DNA from: Lytechinus variegatus
Taxonomy: Eukaryota > Echinodermata > Echinoidea > Temnopleuroida > Toxopneustidae
Direction of reading: 5' to 3'
NCBI RefSeq assembly: GCF_018143015.1
Contig: NC_054742.1
Span: 14,863,632-14,927,631 of the forward strand
Length of the DNA: 64,000 nucleotides
A program made the position numbers and the translations under genes. The notes under the pieces are model-generated. The model was given only the letters and a program-made list of their open reading frames with translations, was not told the origin of the DNA and ran no database searches. Position 1 is the first letter of the stretch. The number at the start of each line of letters is the position of its first letter. Positions 9,972-24,900 of the stretch are shown one piece after another.

Positions 9972-12900
9972 GTGAGTGAATAAATTACTTGTTTCTGATT
10001 GACTGACTCGGCTCGGTCTAGGGCTCCAGAGTAAACGAAGACGAGTCGAGCTCCGGGCCGAAGCCCAGGGCGGGCGGTGTGCACAGAAGATAAATCAGGG
10101 TACTATACCCAGTTGTTGTGTATCCGGACGGGTTGTGTGTCCGGACGATCAATTTTAGAATGTCATTTGGAAAATTTTACAAGTGAAGTTTCATCAATTT
10201 TTAGTACAAAATGTTAGGAAATATTATAACGAACAAAATAGAAAATGATTACAAGTAATGAATTCATATTTTTAGTGTAATCCACAGACAAAAAAGAAGG
10301 CTTCAAATAATTAAAGTGTCCGGACACCCGACCCCCCATCCTACTACTAGACTGTGGGATGGACAAGGAAAATGTCTCTAGTTTTTCATTTCCGTGGGGC
10401 GGCAAATACAACCACGGTTCTTGGCCATGATAATATGTAAAATATTATGAGTGAATACATGCACAATGTTGCCATCGGTAAATTTTGCTCCTGACACCTG
10501 ACCTCAAAATTAAAATAATAATATGCAAAATCGTACCATTGACTCGACTGGAAATTCCGCCATTCACCCCGTGTGTTAAGGACTTCCGTGAACGCGCGCA
10601 AGCGTGCACCATGCATGTAACCTCGTTCGCGTTTTATTTTTTTTTATTCGCTGTACATGATATACGTTATATACAGAATATACGATGGCGGATAAGATGT
10701 CGTCGTCTTCGTCGTGTTTTGACAGCGAAAATGACGATTTATCACTAGCAAATATATGCTACATGCACGTCTTACCCAAGGAAAGAGGGCCAGTAAATTC
10801 CTTTCAAGTAAAGAGCTAGAACAAATTTAAGCCTTTGCTGCATTTGTTGATGTAGACTACCTGGGACTTCAGAATAAAAATAGCTATTCGTGCAGTAGAG
10901 AAGTTTGCGATTGACTTGCATGCAACCCGGCCCATCCCAGGGAGCAGTGGCTTAACAGTGCAGGGGGGGGGCAAGCTATCCCCCCTGGCGGAGTTCGCCG
11001 GGAACTTAAAGGGGAAAAAAGAAAAGGGGGAGAATGAAGGGGAAAAAAGAAAAGGGGGAGAATGAAAGGGAAAGGGGAAAAAGAGGAACTGGAAAAGGAA
11101 AGAAAGAAGAACATATAGATTTTCATGAAAAGGTGATTTTATTTTTTTTTAAATAAGCATGCAAAATCATAAACAAAATCTTGTTTACCGTGGCGTACAG
11201 ACCAAGAAAAAAAAGGAAAAGGAAAGAGAGAAGGGTGAAAAATATGTTATCTTCTTTAACATTATGTCAAAATCTGAAATTGGATTTTTGTAATAAAAAT
11301 GTATAATTTTTGCTCACTCGCATTGTTTTTTTTACCCGATACACCATATTGCCCCTCAAAATGTTGCCTCATGACGCCATTGCCTGCCCCCCCCTTTTGA
11401 GAAGCAAAATACTAAAATTTGTAATGTAAATATGCCATTAAAACAAAGGTGTGCCCCCTCTTTTGAAATTGAAGACCCTTTTTTTCATGTACGAAATATA
11501 CTTCATTTGTGGGTGAAAACCTTTATTTTTTTTTTTTTTGCTTGTCAATTGCTTGAAAAACTTTTTTTTTTGGGGGGGGGGCTGGTCGAAACTTTCCTCT
11601 GAAAAATTAGCCCCCTTTTGGAAAATCATGGATCTGCCCCTGATAAGACTGGAGATTTTTTGCTCTTGCCCCTCCTGCATGGCCACCGACCCGTTACGCT
11701 CCTGCCCAGCCCGACCAGCATTGCAGCAAGATCCGAATGGATCAAACTAATGATCAGAGCCAGGTCAAACATCGTATCACCAGCATTCCAGCAATCGAAG
11801 GTGAAAAAGATACAGAGGATGATTTTGAGATGGTGATCCTTGTTATAGCGATCTTCGTCCATGCCAAAATTGTTTCACTTTGTGCTTTTGCATTTCATTC
11901 TCTGCAAAAGTGAAGCAGTACAAGCTTTGATGATTTTTGTATAGGTCTAGATTTCTTAATTGAATCGATATATAATGTGACTCATGTCATGACTTATTTC
12001 ACCGCCACATTTACAAGCCTATGAATAGAAGACGAAGTAAGTCATGAGTCACATTATTCATCGACTCAATTAAGAAATCTAGATGTAGACCTATACAAAA
12101 ATCATCAAAGTTTGCACCGCTTCACTTTTGCAGAGTGAAATGCAAGAGCACAAAGTGAAAACAAATTACCTTCGATCGCTTGATTGCTCAATGCTGATGA
12201 TATACGAACGATGTTTGACCTGGCTCTGGGCAAGATGTAAACGCGGTAGGCCTACATTTATTTTGATCCATTCGGATCTTGCTGAAATGCTGGTCGGACG
12301 TCGGGCTGGTCTCCCGAGGCCGGGCTGCATGCAAGTCAATCACAAACTTCTCTGCTGCACGAATAGCTATTTTTATTCTGAAGTCCCAGGTAGTCTACAT
12401 CAACGAATGCAGCAAAGGCTTAAATTTGTTCTAGCTCTTTACTTGAAAGGAATTTACTGGCCCTCTTTCCTTGGGTAAGACGTGCATGTAGCATATATTT
12501 GCTAGTGATAAATCGTCATTTTCGCTGTCAAAACACGACGATCAGACGACGACATCTTATCCGCCATCGTACATTCTGTATTATAACGTATATCATATAC
12601 AGCGAATAAAAAAAAATTAAACGTGAACGAGGTTACATGCATTGTGCACGCTTGCGCACGTTCACGGAAGTCCTTAACACACGGGGTGAATGGCGGAATT
12701 TCCAGTCGAATCAATGGTACGATTTTGTATATTATTATTTTAATTTTGAGGTCAGGAGCAAAATTTACCGATGGCAACATTGTGCATGTATTCACTCATA
12801 ATATTTTACATATTATCATGTCCAAGAACCGTGGTTGTATTTGCCGCCCCACGGAAAGTCACAATTTTAGCGACCATCCCACAGTCTATACTAGGCCTAA

Positions 12901-15900
12901 TGGATAATTCGTTTTTCATTTCCGTTCAGCGTAGGCCCTACAGCGAAAACGGAAATCAGCATCGTCTTCCCTGTTCGTGTGTTCTGATTTTGTTTTTGAT
13001 ACATAAAAACACAGAACGAAAATAGCGATCGCAACGGGTTCGCGTTTAACACATTTCCTATTCCTATTCATTGAGCCAGTGTATCAACATTTCAAATCCT
13101 TTTTTCATAAAATCTTACGATCTTTTTCTATTATATTTAAACTTCTTATTTCTAGTCAATTTACTCACATTTGCATCGCCAAAATGTTGTTTTTAAGGCC
13201 GTTTTCGAGAGCACCACCTGTCCGTCGTCACAAGATGGAAGTCGCCATTTTGGAAAATATGACTCCAGAACCGGGTTAATCTTGCAAGTTACATTTACTT
13301 GTTGACACCCTCTAGGGGCATCAAATAACCATGTGTTATGTATCATTAAAATCGGCAGACTTTCTTCTACAAGTTAGTGACGATGTCAGTTCAATATCGG
13401 CAATGTTTTTCGTTACAAAAAGGAGTTTTTTGGACACTTACGGTAAATCGTGTTTCTATTTTCTTACTTCAAAGCCGTATAAACAGAAAATTTCCCAGGG
13501 AACAGTCAAATATCAGATATAAATTAATTCTTTGAAGTGTATTTGTATCAGAAAATCTAATTTTGATATATAAGAATGTGTCGCATAGCTGCGCAAGAGG
13601 CGAATGCAAGCCCATGTTGTGCCGCCTAGAGTGTGATTTTGGTGCCATGGCTGACCGAAAGGAGTGAGTGGGCGTGGTGGCCATGGGTGTGGTACTTGAT
13701 GCATGTATGTTATTGTTAAACCCATTGAAATTAGTTGTAGGTGATAAGTTGTGCATTTGATTTCTGCATGAATTATGTGTATTGATGATAAATTAATGAT
13801 AATTTCAACTTAATATTTCAAGAAAAAAAAAAAACAGGCGGGAATTAAAGCAGTCTCATTTTTTTTTCATGGTGTACAGGCGCAGACCATGCATTGACTG
13901 CTGCCTGGTACTGGTATTAAAATGAATAGATACATGACTATATCTATATTCTGTTGTTTTGTGTCATCATATAAATAAGCTGTCTCATCAATTCACATGA
14001 TGTACACAATAATGGGTCCCTGTTTTATTATGTTTACTAGGAGGGAGATTATTTTGTAAATGTGATTTTAAATGTAGTAGAAATTCAGATAATGTCAGAG
14101 ACTTGCTTTTTAACTTTATATATTCCAATATATTTAATGTTAATATATTCTATAATTCTAAGCAGTGGAGTACATTTCTAGGTACTGTTGCAGCTCCAGC
14201 TGTCTGATCTCGCATTCTCAGATCTGCAAACAAAAAGAGACATCATGGTAATTATACAGAATACAGAGTGAACATGGACAAACAGAAAGAAAAAAAAATT
14301 TACTTGCAAAACTTAATTTTCTACTTTTGAATGATATAAATCTTACAGATACCGGGAAGTATAGTGGGACATTCATTTTTATTTTCTGATTAAAGTCTGT
14401 TGAGGAATGAGACCCCCAAGAGTTGATTAATTTTTTTTAACAACGCAAAGCGTTCCATGCATTTCTCTTAACTTATTCTAATTTGTTATCTTTCTTCTTG
14501 TATACTATATTTTCACAAATAGAAGCTGTTTGAATAAGAAAAATATGAAGGTAACACAGCCATGCTCTACAAGATCACCTCTTGTGTTGCATTTTAGTCA
14601 AATTAACTTAGTAACCTACATGAAAAAAAAGTATGGAAGTTTCTTAGATCTACAAGTACCTGTAGATCTGCCACCCAATGGGTACTTGTCTTGGGTGGCA
14701 GAAAAGTTCTGCGTATAGCGTCCCTTTAAGAGGCCATATCTTCAGTTATGGTGCTCCAATTGTAATTTGGTCTTCACCATTGAATTTGTCTTGAAAAAAC
14801 CTTTCAAGTGATGTATAATTTGTCTGTATTTAAAAAAAAAAAAAATCATGTAATATAGCTAACGAAAAGCGTGTTCTGGTTTTGTTTTTGATACATGAAA
14901 ACACAAATATAAAATAAGATTAGAAATCAGAAAGAGCCCAAAAGCGTTTCTGATTTCAATGCGATATTCTGTTTTTGATCAACAAAAATGAAATCACAGC
15001 ACGTTTTTTCTCACTGTGATTTAGTTTTTCTGTTTTCAAACTCAAAGACCGAACCACGATGCTGATTTCCGTTTTCGCTGTACGCTGAATGGAAATGAAA
15101 AACAAATTATCCATGAGTACCCTAATTAAGATACTGGTACATGTCATGTCTGGAGTAGCCTGGAGGCGTCTGGGGAGTGAAAGTTTAATACTCTACATAT
15201 ATCACTCCCCTAACACCTGGATTTGCTTTACATGCCTCTCGTGGAGGCCAGGATTACCCGTGTTGAACCTAGACCTAAATCACCAATTTTATTTTTTGTT
15301 TTTTGCCCAAAGTTATGTACATGGGCAAGTTTTATGTTTACTCCCATTTTTTTACTTTTTTTGTACTTTTCATTAAATAAAAAGTATTAAAATTGAAAGA
15401 AGTTAAGAGCAAGAGCGTTCACTTACCCTGTCTGTTTACGTCGCCATTTTTATTTCTTTTGTTATTGATACCTTGATACACACGCGGTAACACGCGTGCA
15501 GAGCTGCAACTTAGATTTTTTTAAAAATTGCATTTGCCAATATCACGATTCGTAAAATATTTGTTTCGGTTGATAAATATAAAGTAATTTGTATGATATT
15601 TATTGATTAAAACAAATATTTGCGATTCCTGATATCTATCGGCAGATGCAAGTATTTTTTAAATCCAAGTTGGCAGCTCTACTGCCAACTTAAAAAAAAT
15701 TGCAACTGTATGGAAATTAGTAATCTTAGTCACAAAAGTGATATTTTGATGATTTTTTAAAGTGTGTAGTATGTACAGCATTGGCATGTTTTAGTCCTAC
15801 CCACTCATTTAATAATAAAGGTTATGATTTATATCCTACCTGTAGATTCCCCACAGGAAGGATGGTTGCAGTGAACAAGTGCATTCTTTGTATCGCCTAA

Positions 15901-18900
15901 ATCAGCTTTGTGAAACAGTTTAGCGATATCTCGTTCTTACGTAGAACAGTTAGTACGAAAGACACTTTAATGCAACAGGCCCCAGGACTCGTCCGTGTAT
16001 TATGATTGATGGGTAGTCCAAACTGCGCGGACTTTTCAAAAATATTCATCAGGCTTAAATTTGTTCACAAACTATTAACAATTTATACAAAACCAATTCA
16101 AGAAATAGTTACCACATTGACGGCAAGATCGTAAATTGTTAAATCATTGACAAAAAGGTGAAGTAGGTCAAGTGTTTTCGGCGGTATCGCGATCTCAAAC
16201 TTCTATTCTCATGATTATGATAGACGAATGCGTGCTATGCTGGAAACCCGCTCTGAAAAAGTGTGACCTAACTTCGCGGACCAAAGTATTTTAGATATAA
16301 AAAAAGTTTAGCTCAAATGGTGAGATATTTATATCAGATTGACGACAAAAAGCTATAGAATCGGTCAGTACCACATTTAACTCACATTTTTGTCTCACCT
16401 GCATAGCAGAGTGAGACTATAGGCGCCGCTTTTCCGATGGCGGCGGCGGCGGCGTCAACATCAAATCTTAACCTAAGATTAAGTTTTTGAAATGACATAA
16501 CTTAGAAAGTATATGGACCTAGTTCATGAAACTTGGCCATAAGGTTAATCAAGTATTACTGAACATCCCATTAGAGTTTCATGTCACATGACCAAGGTCA
16601 AAGGTCATTTAGGGTCAACGAACTTAGACCATGTTGGGGGAATCAACATCAAAATCTTAACCTGAGGTTAAGTTTTTGAAATGTCATCATAACTTAGAAG
16701 ATGTATGGACCTAGTTCATTAAACTTGGACATAAAGGTTAATCAAGTATCACCAAACATCCTGCATGAGTTTCACGTCACATGACCAAGGTCAAAGGTTA
16801 TTTAGGGTCAATGAACTTTGGTCGATTTGGGGGTGTCTGTTGAATTACAATCAAAACTTTAAAAGTTTTTGGATCTGATTCATGAAATTTGGACATGATA
16901 ATAATCAAGTATCACTGCACATCCTGTGCAAGTTTCAGGTCACATGATCAAGGCCAAAGGTCATTTAGGGTCAATGAACTTTGGCCGAATTGGGGGTATT
17001 TGTTAAATTACCATCATAACTTTAAAAGTATGTTGGTCTAGTTAATAAAACTTGGACATAAGAGTAATCAAGTATCACTGAACATCCAGTGTGCATTTTA
17101 GGTCACATGACCAAGGTCAAAGGTCAATGAACTTTGGCAATAATGGGAGTATCTGTTGAATTACCATCACAACTTTGCAAGTTTATTGATCTGACTTTTG
17201 AAACTTGGACATAAGATTAATCAAATATCACTGAATATCCTGTGCAAGTTTCAGGTCACATGATCAAGGTCAAAGGTCATGTGAGGTCAATGAACTTTGG
17301 CCATGTTGGGGGTATTTGTTGAATTACCATCCTATCTCTGTAAAGTGTATTGGTCTAGTTCATAAAACGTGGAAATAAGAGTAACCAATTATCACTGAAC
17401 ATCTTGTGCAAGTTATAGTAGTTTTCAAAGTCAGCACTGTTGTTATGTTGAATCGCGTGATGCAGGTGAGACAGCCAGAGGCATTCCACTTGTTATGATA
17501 TCTGCTTGCAAAATGATGATATCGTGATGCTTGTTGAGAACATCAGATTTCTTTGGAACGGGTGCTAACGGTGACAAATTTACTAATCTTTTGTTAATAT
17601 TTTCATGAATATTGAACTCATCCTATAGAACTGAATGGTAAATTTAGGTCTTTTTTCACGCTGATGATGTCAAATTTTAAGGATATTGGCTACTTTTTGA
17701 GACAATGACCATCCGTGAAGTATGGACACACACAAATTTTGAACTCACTGCCATACCACTAACATCCTTGCCATGGTCATGGACGTCACTGGGTATGGAC
17801 CATGTGCAATTGTTTTACTGTTGCGTCACCTGTCACTGCCTGACCAAAATGGTTCTAGAAATCATTTGCAATGTTGAAAAGTGTCTTGTGGCATCTGATA
17901 TTAATCCTCAGTAATTCCCTAAAATGCTGCAAAGTTTAGTTAAAAGATCCAGCAAAAGAAAAAGGAGTTTAGGGCTTTAGGCTAAACTTTAGCGCAGTCA
18001 AAGTCAGACTTGCAAACTTGGTCCATACGGTGCAAATTTTAGCTGCCATTTTTCTGGGGCGATGATTTGAGACACCCACACTAAGCAATCAATGTTTCCA
18101 AAGCTGCCCACTCTAGTTACCAATATTTGGTATCAAAATATAGATTATTAAAAAATGCTCACTATCATTTCATTTTGAAAGTGGGGGTGACAATTGTTAT
18201 CAAAATAAGAGGGCTGGCGTCTCAACGTATATCTCAACCCATGGAGAGGTTTCAGCAACGCAGCTGAGTCAATGCACTTTTGTGTACGATCAGTGCATGT
18301 GTGTATGCTGATGTGAGATATGTCTTGTGTAGTAATGTATTGGATGTTTTGAATCACCAACTCAAAATTTACCCATCATGACATTCTTACTTAAAAATGC
18401 AGTAATTTCAGGAGAAAAGTGTTTCATATATTTGAAAGGATTTGTGGATACTTTCATCTCATACAAAGATTTGGGTAAGAATTTTTTTTGCAAAATCGAA
18501 GGTTGAAGACCGCCGATTTTTGCCGATGGCAACTCACTGGTAGGTCACTGGGCATGGATGTTAGGCATGGCAGACATACTCTCCAAAATGGGGTAGAATG
18601 CAATATCACTCCAAATAAAAGGAGAAAAATAAATTATGCACTTACCTCAGTTATATGAATAAAGGTCTGTTATTGTGACACAGAATCCTGACATCGAGGC
18701 ACAACCTGGAGTCTGGACCCTCAAAAAAAGGGAAGTTGGACCTCCATGTCGCATTCGTTCTTGGCATCGATCGGCCACTCTTTGTTTTGTTTTTAATTTT
18801 GAAAGGAGAACGAATGAGAGAGAACATTTCCTCTTTTTTTTGAGGGTCCAGTTTGTGCCTCAATGTCAGAATTTTCCCCTTTTATTTGGGGTGCTATTGC

Positions 18901-21900
18901 GACCCCATTCTACCCCATTTTGGAGAGTACCCGCTGCCTAATATTACACGGATGAGTCCTGGGCTCCACCCGCTTTGCAGATTACGACTTACTATGAACT
19001 TAGGCATGTCAGGCGATGCCGTTGGTTCGTGTAGCACTGTCATGACTGTAGTGTACGTAGGCTCCACTTGCACTGGCATGGCACTATACTTCCATTAGGG
19101 CACTCACATTAGTATGAGGTTAGTATGCTATAGACTCCTACACCTACAGACCTACTAACCTCGTGCTCCGAACCGCGTTTGGCCATGGATTTCTAAGTAG
19201 TCGGCAAACATCGCTTCATTGCAGAAGTAATATTTGCTGAAACTCCTTCCTGCTACTCACCAGGTTTCTTTCCAGTGAGTAGCCATACAAATCTTAATTC
19301 TAGTTACTAGTTTTATGGTACAAAATGAGAGAATTCGCTTACTTATTAGTCTACTTGATTAAATACGAGCACCAATAATTGAAATACCTTCAAAAACAAG
19401 ATTTAAGATTATTTTTGGTGATAACACTTTCTTGCAAGTAATTTAAAACAATGACTCATATATATAAAAAAAGAATAGAAAAAAAAATCTACGCACCTTG
19501 AACGAAACCAGCAGTACAAGCTTCATTTGTCAATAATACGGTCCATCAAAGTCTATACAATGAAAAGATTGGACACTTTACAGACTTCCCGTAATGCTTT
19601 GTGTCAATTTGCATTTAAAATAGTTTAGGTGCCTTGTCTTTCTCTTGTATCTTTGCTATATGAATATAAATCATGCACACTCTTTAGGCCAAAAAGTGAT
19701 GTTCTCTCTGAACTTCAGGCAGCACATCACGAGCAATAAAATATGAGGAACAGAACATGTAAGATAAGTAACCGAAGGGACTTAATATCAATCGGTAAGG
19801 ACGGTAAGTGAAATGGAACAATTTGAATAGATTTTAGATTTCATAGAAATAATTCATTATGTTCAATCGCATGGAAGTATTTCTTGTGGACTCCAGGAAT
19901 CTCCAAAGAAGTGGAAGGATCCGCTCATGCTTGAGAGAGTTGCATGCGTCGCGCCATGATTTTCCCGTGCACAGCGGCATGTAATGAACCCTTGAGTGAG
20001 ATTAGGGGTAGGGTGACTGCACACAAAGCTAAAATTTGTCATCACTTCAATTGATCCAATTGAAGTGTTGTCATCACCAATAATAATCTTAAAGTATGTT
20101 TTTAAAGTATGGATTTATTGGTACCCATATTTTATCAAATCATAAGAATTGAGCGTACAAAGAATTAAGACACCGTTATAAAACTACCGACAAGCTGAAT
20201 AAAGGTTTTGAACTTAAATAGTGCCACCATCGAGCTTCCTTTTATTTGCTTGGAAGAGACATGCAAAACCACTTTCCAGGATGAGGTAAGTGATTGTACT
20301 CTTTTTTGTGTGTGATATTGGATATTGTATGTGATATGGAGCGTTGTGGCCCAGTGGATAAGTCTTCTGACTTTGAAACAGAGGGTCGTGGACTCGTGGG
20401 TTCGAATCCCAGCCATGGCGTAATTTCCTTCAAGAAATTTATCCACATCGTGCTGCACTCGACCCAGGTGAGGTGAATGGGTACCCAGGATTAATTCCTT
20501 GAATGCATGAGCGCTGAAAGGCAGCTCGAGCTAAAGCCGGGGTAATAATAATAACAACGCGCCTCGGAATAGAATATTTCTAGATAGATGGCGCTATTTA
20601 AATGCCTATTATTATTATATTACTTTGTGAATTTTTTTTTTCAAATTACAATTGTATAGCTACTCACAGGGAAGAGCCACGGTGAGAAGCGATAAGGAGT
20701 TTCGGCCAACATTACTTCTGTAATGAAGCAAAGTTTGCTGACTTTTTAAAAATCCAGAAATCCAAATCCAGGTGTACTAGCTTAGTAGCATACTATTACC
20801 TCCCAAAACGTGTGAGAGGCTCAGCTCTAGTCCTAGAGAATGAAAGTAATTCACTGACGTGAGCTTAATGTCCACATAGCCAGAGATTGTGCCTATATCA
20901 TGTCGTATAGGTTTGGAAAATTTGCAAATTTTTAAGCTTTAATTTCCACTTTCCTTTGAAGCGATCCCGCCAATAAAAAAGTAAGTGGGCATTCATGCAA
21001 TTCTTAATAGGTGTACTTGTACTTTTAGTTTTAACAAATAAATCAGTGAAATAGACTTTATTTCAACTTTATTTATTTGATGTATGTACAGCCTTCAAGG
21101 AAGTTCAAGCTACTCTTATTGACATATTTTTTCTCCATTATTGTCTCGCCCACCAGAGGTGAAGGCAAGACTTGGGGATCCAAATGTCATCCATCCGTCG
21201 TCCGTCCGTCACAAACCTAATGACACATAACTCCGCAACCATAAGTCACTTTTCAACCAAACTTGGATGGTAGATGGACTTGGGGGACCTGCATGTTGTG
21301 CTGCAGTTGGAGGTCACATGGTAAAGTCAAAGGTCATTTTCGGTCAACGTTAAAGTTTACATACAAGACTCTCTTATGACACCTAACTCCGCAACCGTAA
21401 GTCACTTTTCAACCAAATTTGGATGGTGGATGGACTTGGGGGACCTGTATGTTGTGCTGCAGTCGGAGGTCACATGGTAAGGTCAAAGGTCATTTTCAGG
21501 TCAACGCTAAAGTTTACATGCAAGACACTCTTGTGACACCTAACTCCGCAACCGTAAATCGCTTTTCAACCAAACTTGGATGGTAGATGGACTTGGGGGA
21601 CCTGCATAATATGCTACAGTCGGAGGTCACATGATAAGGTCAAAAGTCATTGTCAGGTCAACGTTATAAAGTGTACATGCAAGACTTTCTTATGACACCT
21701 AACTCAGCAACCGTAAGTCACTTTAGAAAAGTTTTCAACCAAACTTGGATGGTGGATGGATTTGGGCATGGACCTATCACAAATGGACATTCAACGAATC
21801 CCCTCCTTTTGGCCAAAGACCGTCACTGCTAATCCTTTTATAAACAGAGCGCTGGCAGCTGACGCCAATCAAGCCGGTCATAAACACGCTATCACTGATG

Positions 21901-24900
21901 GACAGCGGAAATAAATTGTGCGCTGCTACTACACATTGCGATGTTGTTCGTTCACTTTATCAAAAGCAACGCACAGCAGAAACAAGAAAACAGGCGTGCA
22001 TAAACATTTTTTACGTACATCACAAGTTACCGCACATGAAATGCATTGACATCACCTTGCAGATCAGTATATTTACGGCAAAAAAGCAGTTGAAATTTGA
22101 CAGAGAAATGAGCGGAAAAATGTTAAAAATGCATCTTTTATTGACAATATTGATGTCGATAGTAGCGCTTACCTCTGGTCTGAAGTTGATTTTCATTTGG
22201 GCGTAAAATTCCAGAGGATTGGCGGAATTTGATAGGATTTATGTGATGATCAGATGACAATTGCACAGTATTGACAGCGTGAAATAATATATTGAAAACC
22301 GGAAATAAATTGCGCATTGCATTATAGGTAATGCAGGGAATTTCCCTGATCGCAGCAATTGAGCTTACGTGACCGCATCTGGTCGAGATCGGGCGGTGAC
22401 TGTCAATGTCCGAGAAGGGATTGAGTAAACCAACGCCCCTGGCGCTCGTGGTAAAAATGCAAAGAGAAAGTTAACTGTGAGACAGCAATTTTGACAGCTG
22501 GAAACAGGTTGCGGACATAAAATGCTCTCGTTGAATGTCCATTCGTAGTAGGTCCATGATTTGGGGGACCTGCATTTTAGGCTGCATTCGGAGGTCACAT
22601 GGTAAGGTCCAAGGTCATTTTCAGGTCAACGTTAAAGTTTACATGCAAGACTCTCTTATGACACCTAACTCCGCAACCGTAAGTCACTTTTCAACCAAAC
22701 TTGGATGGTGGATGGACTTGGGGGACCTGCATGTTATGCTGTAGTCGGAGGTCACATGATAAGGTCAAAGGTCATTAATTTCAGGTCATTGTTAAAGTTT
22801 ACATGCAAGACATTGTTATGACACCTAACTCCGTAACCGTAAGTCAATTTTCTACAAAACTTGGATGGGAGATGTACATGTTAAGGTCAAAGGTCATTTT
22901 CAGGGCAGCATTAAAGTTTACGTGCAAGGCTCTTATGACAAGTGTTATTCCATCCCAGTCATTTCAAAATGAAGTTTTGATACAATTCTGTTGCGTGCCC
23001 TCCCAAATCACAATATTTATAGTTATTTTCATAAGTGGGCGAGACACAAAATCGCTTTTGCCTTGTTTTTCTTTTTTTAATTTAAAAGATGTTATTGCCT
23101 ACAGGTGTAACTTAAAATCAATAATATTTTTGTTTTCCAAGGTCTCAGAAGATGTACTAAGGCGCATGTTTGGAGAAGAGGATTCGACCAAATCAACAGG
23201 TACGGTGTCCTAGAATGGACTAACAGGATATTTCTATAAAAGAGGTTTTCGAGGTCTAAAGGTCAGCTATATCAAGAATGCATGATTTATTAATTCATGT
23301 GATACATGTACCTATTCTATATATTAAACTGATTAACTCATCAACTTTAATTGCATTCATTTGATATCTATTATGTAACTGACTAACTCATCAACTTTAA
23401 TTTGCATCACAATTTACTCGGTCACAGTGTTATATTTGGAAGACAAAGGGTACAAAACCTACTTTTTCTTAGTTTTGGGTTTTGATTAAAGGGATTGTCC
23501 AGGCTGGAGATAGTTTTATCTTAATAAATAGAATCAGATAACAAATAACAAAGTTATTGGATTTCAAATATATGCATTATTCCAGTAAAACAGTTCTAGG
23601 CATGTCTTCATGAATATTCATTAGGTGGGCTGATGATATTATATCCCTACTTGTTCTTTTGTATTTTATTATATGAAATTAGGTGTATTCATTTTTTTTT
23701 CTACCAAGAACTAAAACAATTGGATTGATAAGTGCAATAGGTATTTATTGCTGCAAGTTATTTCATCATAATGGAGACACATTAGTTACACATGTATGAA
23801 AAAATGAAACAATTATAATTTCATTTTGATGAAATTTTCAGCATTTTGCTTTGTGGATTTTACTATATTTATTCAGATAGATATTTTCAGCCCGGACCAT
23901 CCATTTAATGTACATGTACGAAACCCAATTTGTGTTAGGTTTTGGTTTCATCACAATTTTTCTCACCTGCATAACAGAATGAGACTATAGGGCCACTTTT
24001 CCGACGGCGGTGGCGTCAACACCAAATCTTAACCGAAGGTTAAGTTTTTGAAATGACAGCATAACTTAGAAATTATATTGACCTAGTTCATGAAAATTGG
24101 CCATAAGGTCAATCAAGTATTACTGAACATCCTGCCAGAGTTTCATGTCACATGACCAAGGTCAAAGGTCATCTAGGGTCAATGAACTTAGACCATGTTG
24201 GGGGAATCAGCATCAAAGTCTTAACCTAAGTTTAAGCTTTTGAAATGTCACCATAACTTAAAAAATATGTGGACCTCGTTCATGAAACTATTACTGAACA
24301 TCCTGCATGAGTTTCACGTCACATGACCAAGATCAAAGGTCATTTAGGGTCACTGAACTTTGGCATATTGTGGGTATCTGTTGAATTACCATCATAACTT
24401 TGAAAGTATCTTGGTCTATATAAGAGTAATCAAGAATCACTGAACATCCTGTGCACATTTCAGGTCACATGACCAAGGTCAAAGGTCAATAAACTTTGGC
24501 CATAATGGGGGTATCTGTTGAATTACTCTCATCGCTTTGAAAGTTTATGGATCTGACTCATAAAACTTGGACATAAGAGTAATCAAGTATCACTGAACAT
24601 CCTGTGCGAGTTTCAGGTCACATGATCAAGGTCAAAGGTCATGTAAGGTTAATGAACTTTGGTCATGTTGGCGGTATTTGTTGAATTACCATCATATCTC
24701 AGTAAGTGTATTGGTCTAGTTCATAAAACGTGGACATAAGAGTAACCAAGCATCACTGATCATCTTGTGCGAGTTTCAGGTCACATGACGAAGGTCAAAG
24801 GTCAATGGCCATTGGCCATGTTGGAGGTATTTGTTTAATTACCATCATATCTCTGTTAGTGTATTGGTTATTGGTCTAGTTCATAAAACTTGGACATAAG

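Larger units (their letters stand above)
9972..23141 (+). other. CHCHD3: MIC19 intron 1 (13.2 kb, repeat-filled)
   Basis: It holds the giant palindrome (10346-12893), a TIR element (12901-15113), a dispersed repeat (15150-15890), a CAAGGTCAAAGGTCA array (16390-17495), a foldback (18679-18880), a SINE (20339-20622) and a split tandem-array element (21143-23070). I saw no repeat or coding signature in 15900-16380, 17500-18670 or 18890-20330. Confidence 0.8.

Noticed and set aside
9806..10084. - strand frame over MIC19 exon 1
   Set aside because: It is the shadow of the coding exon and has no homology.
22098..22206. Frame with a signal-peptide-like start (HLLLTILMSIVALTSG)
   Set aside because: It lies in the middle of a 792-bp non-autonomous TIR element, is short, and shows no homology.
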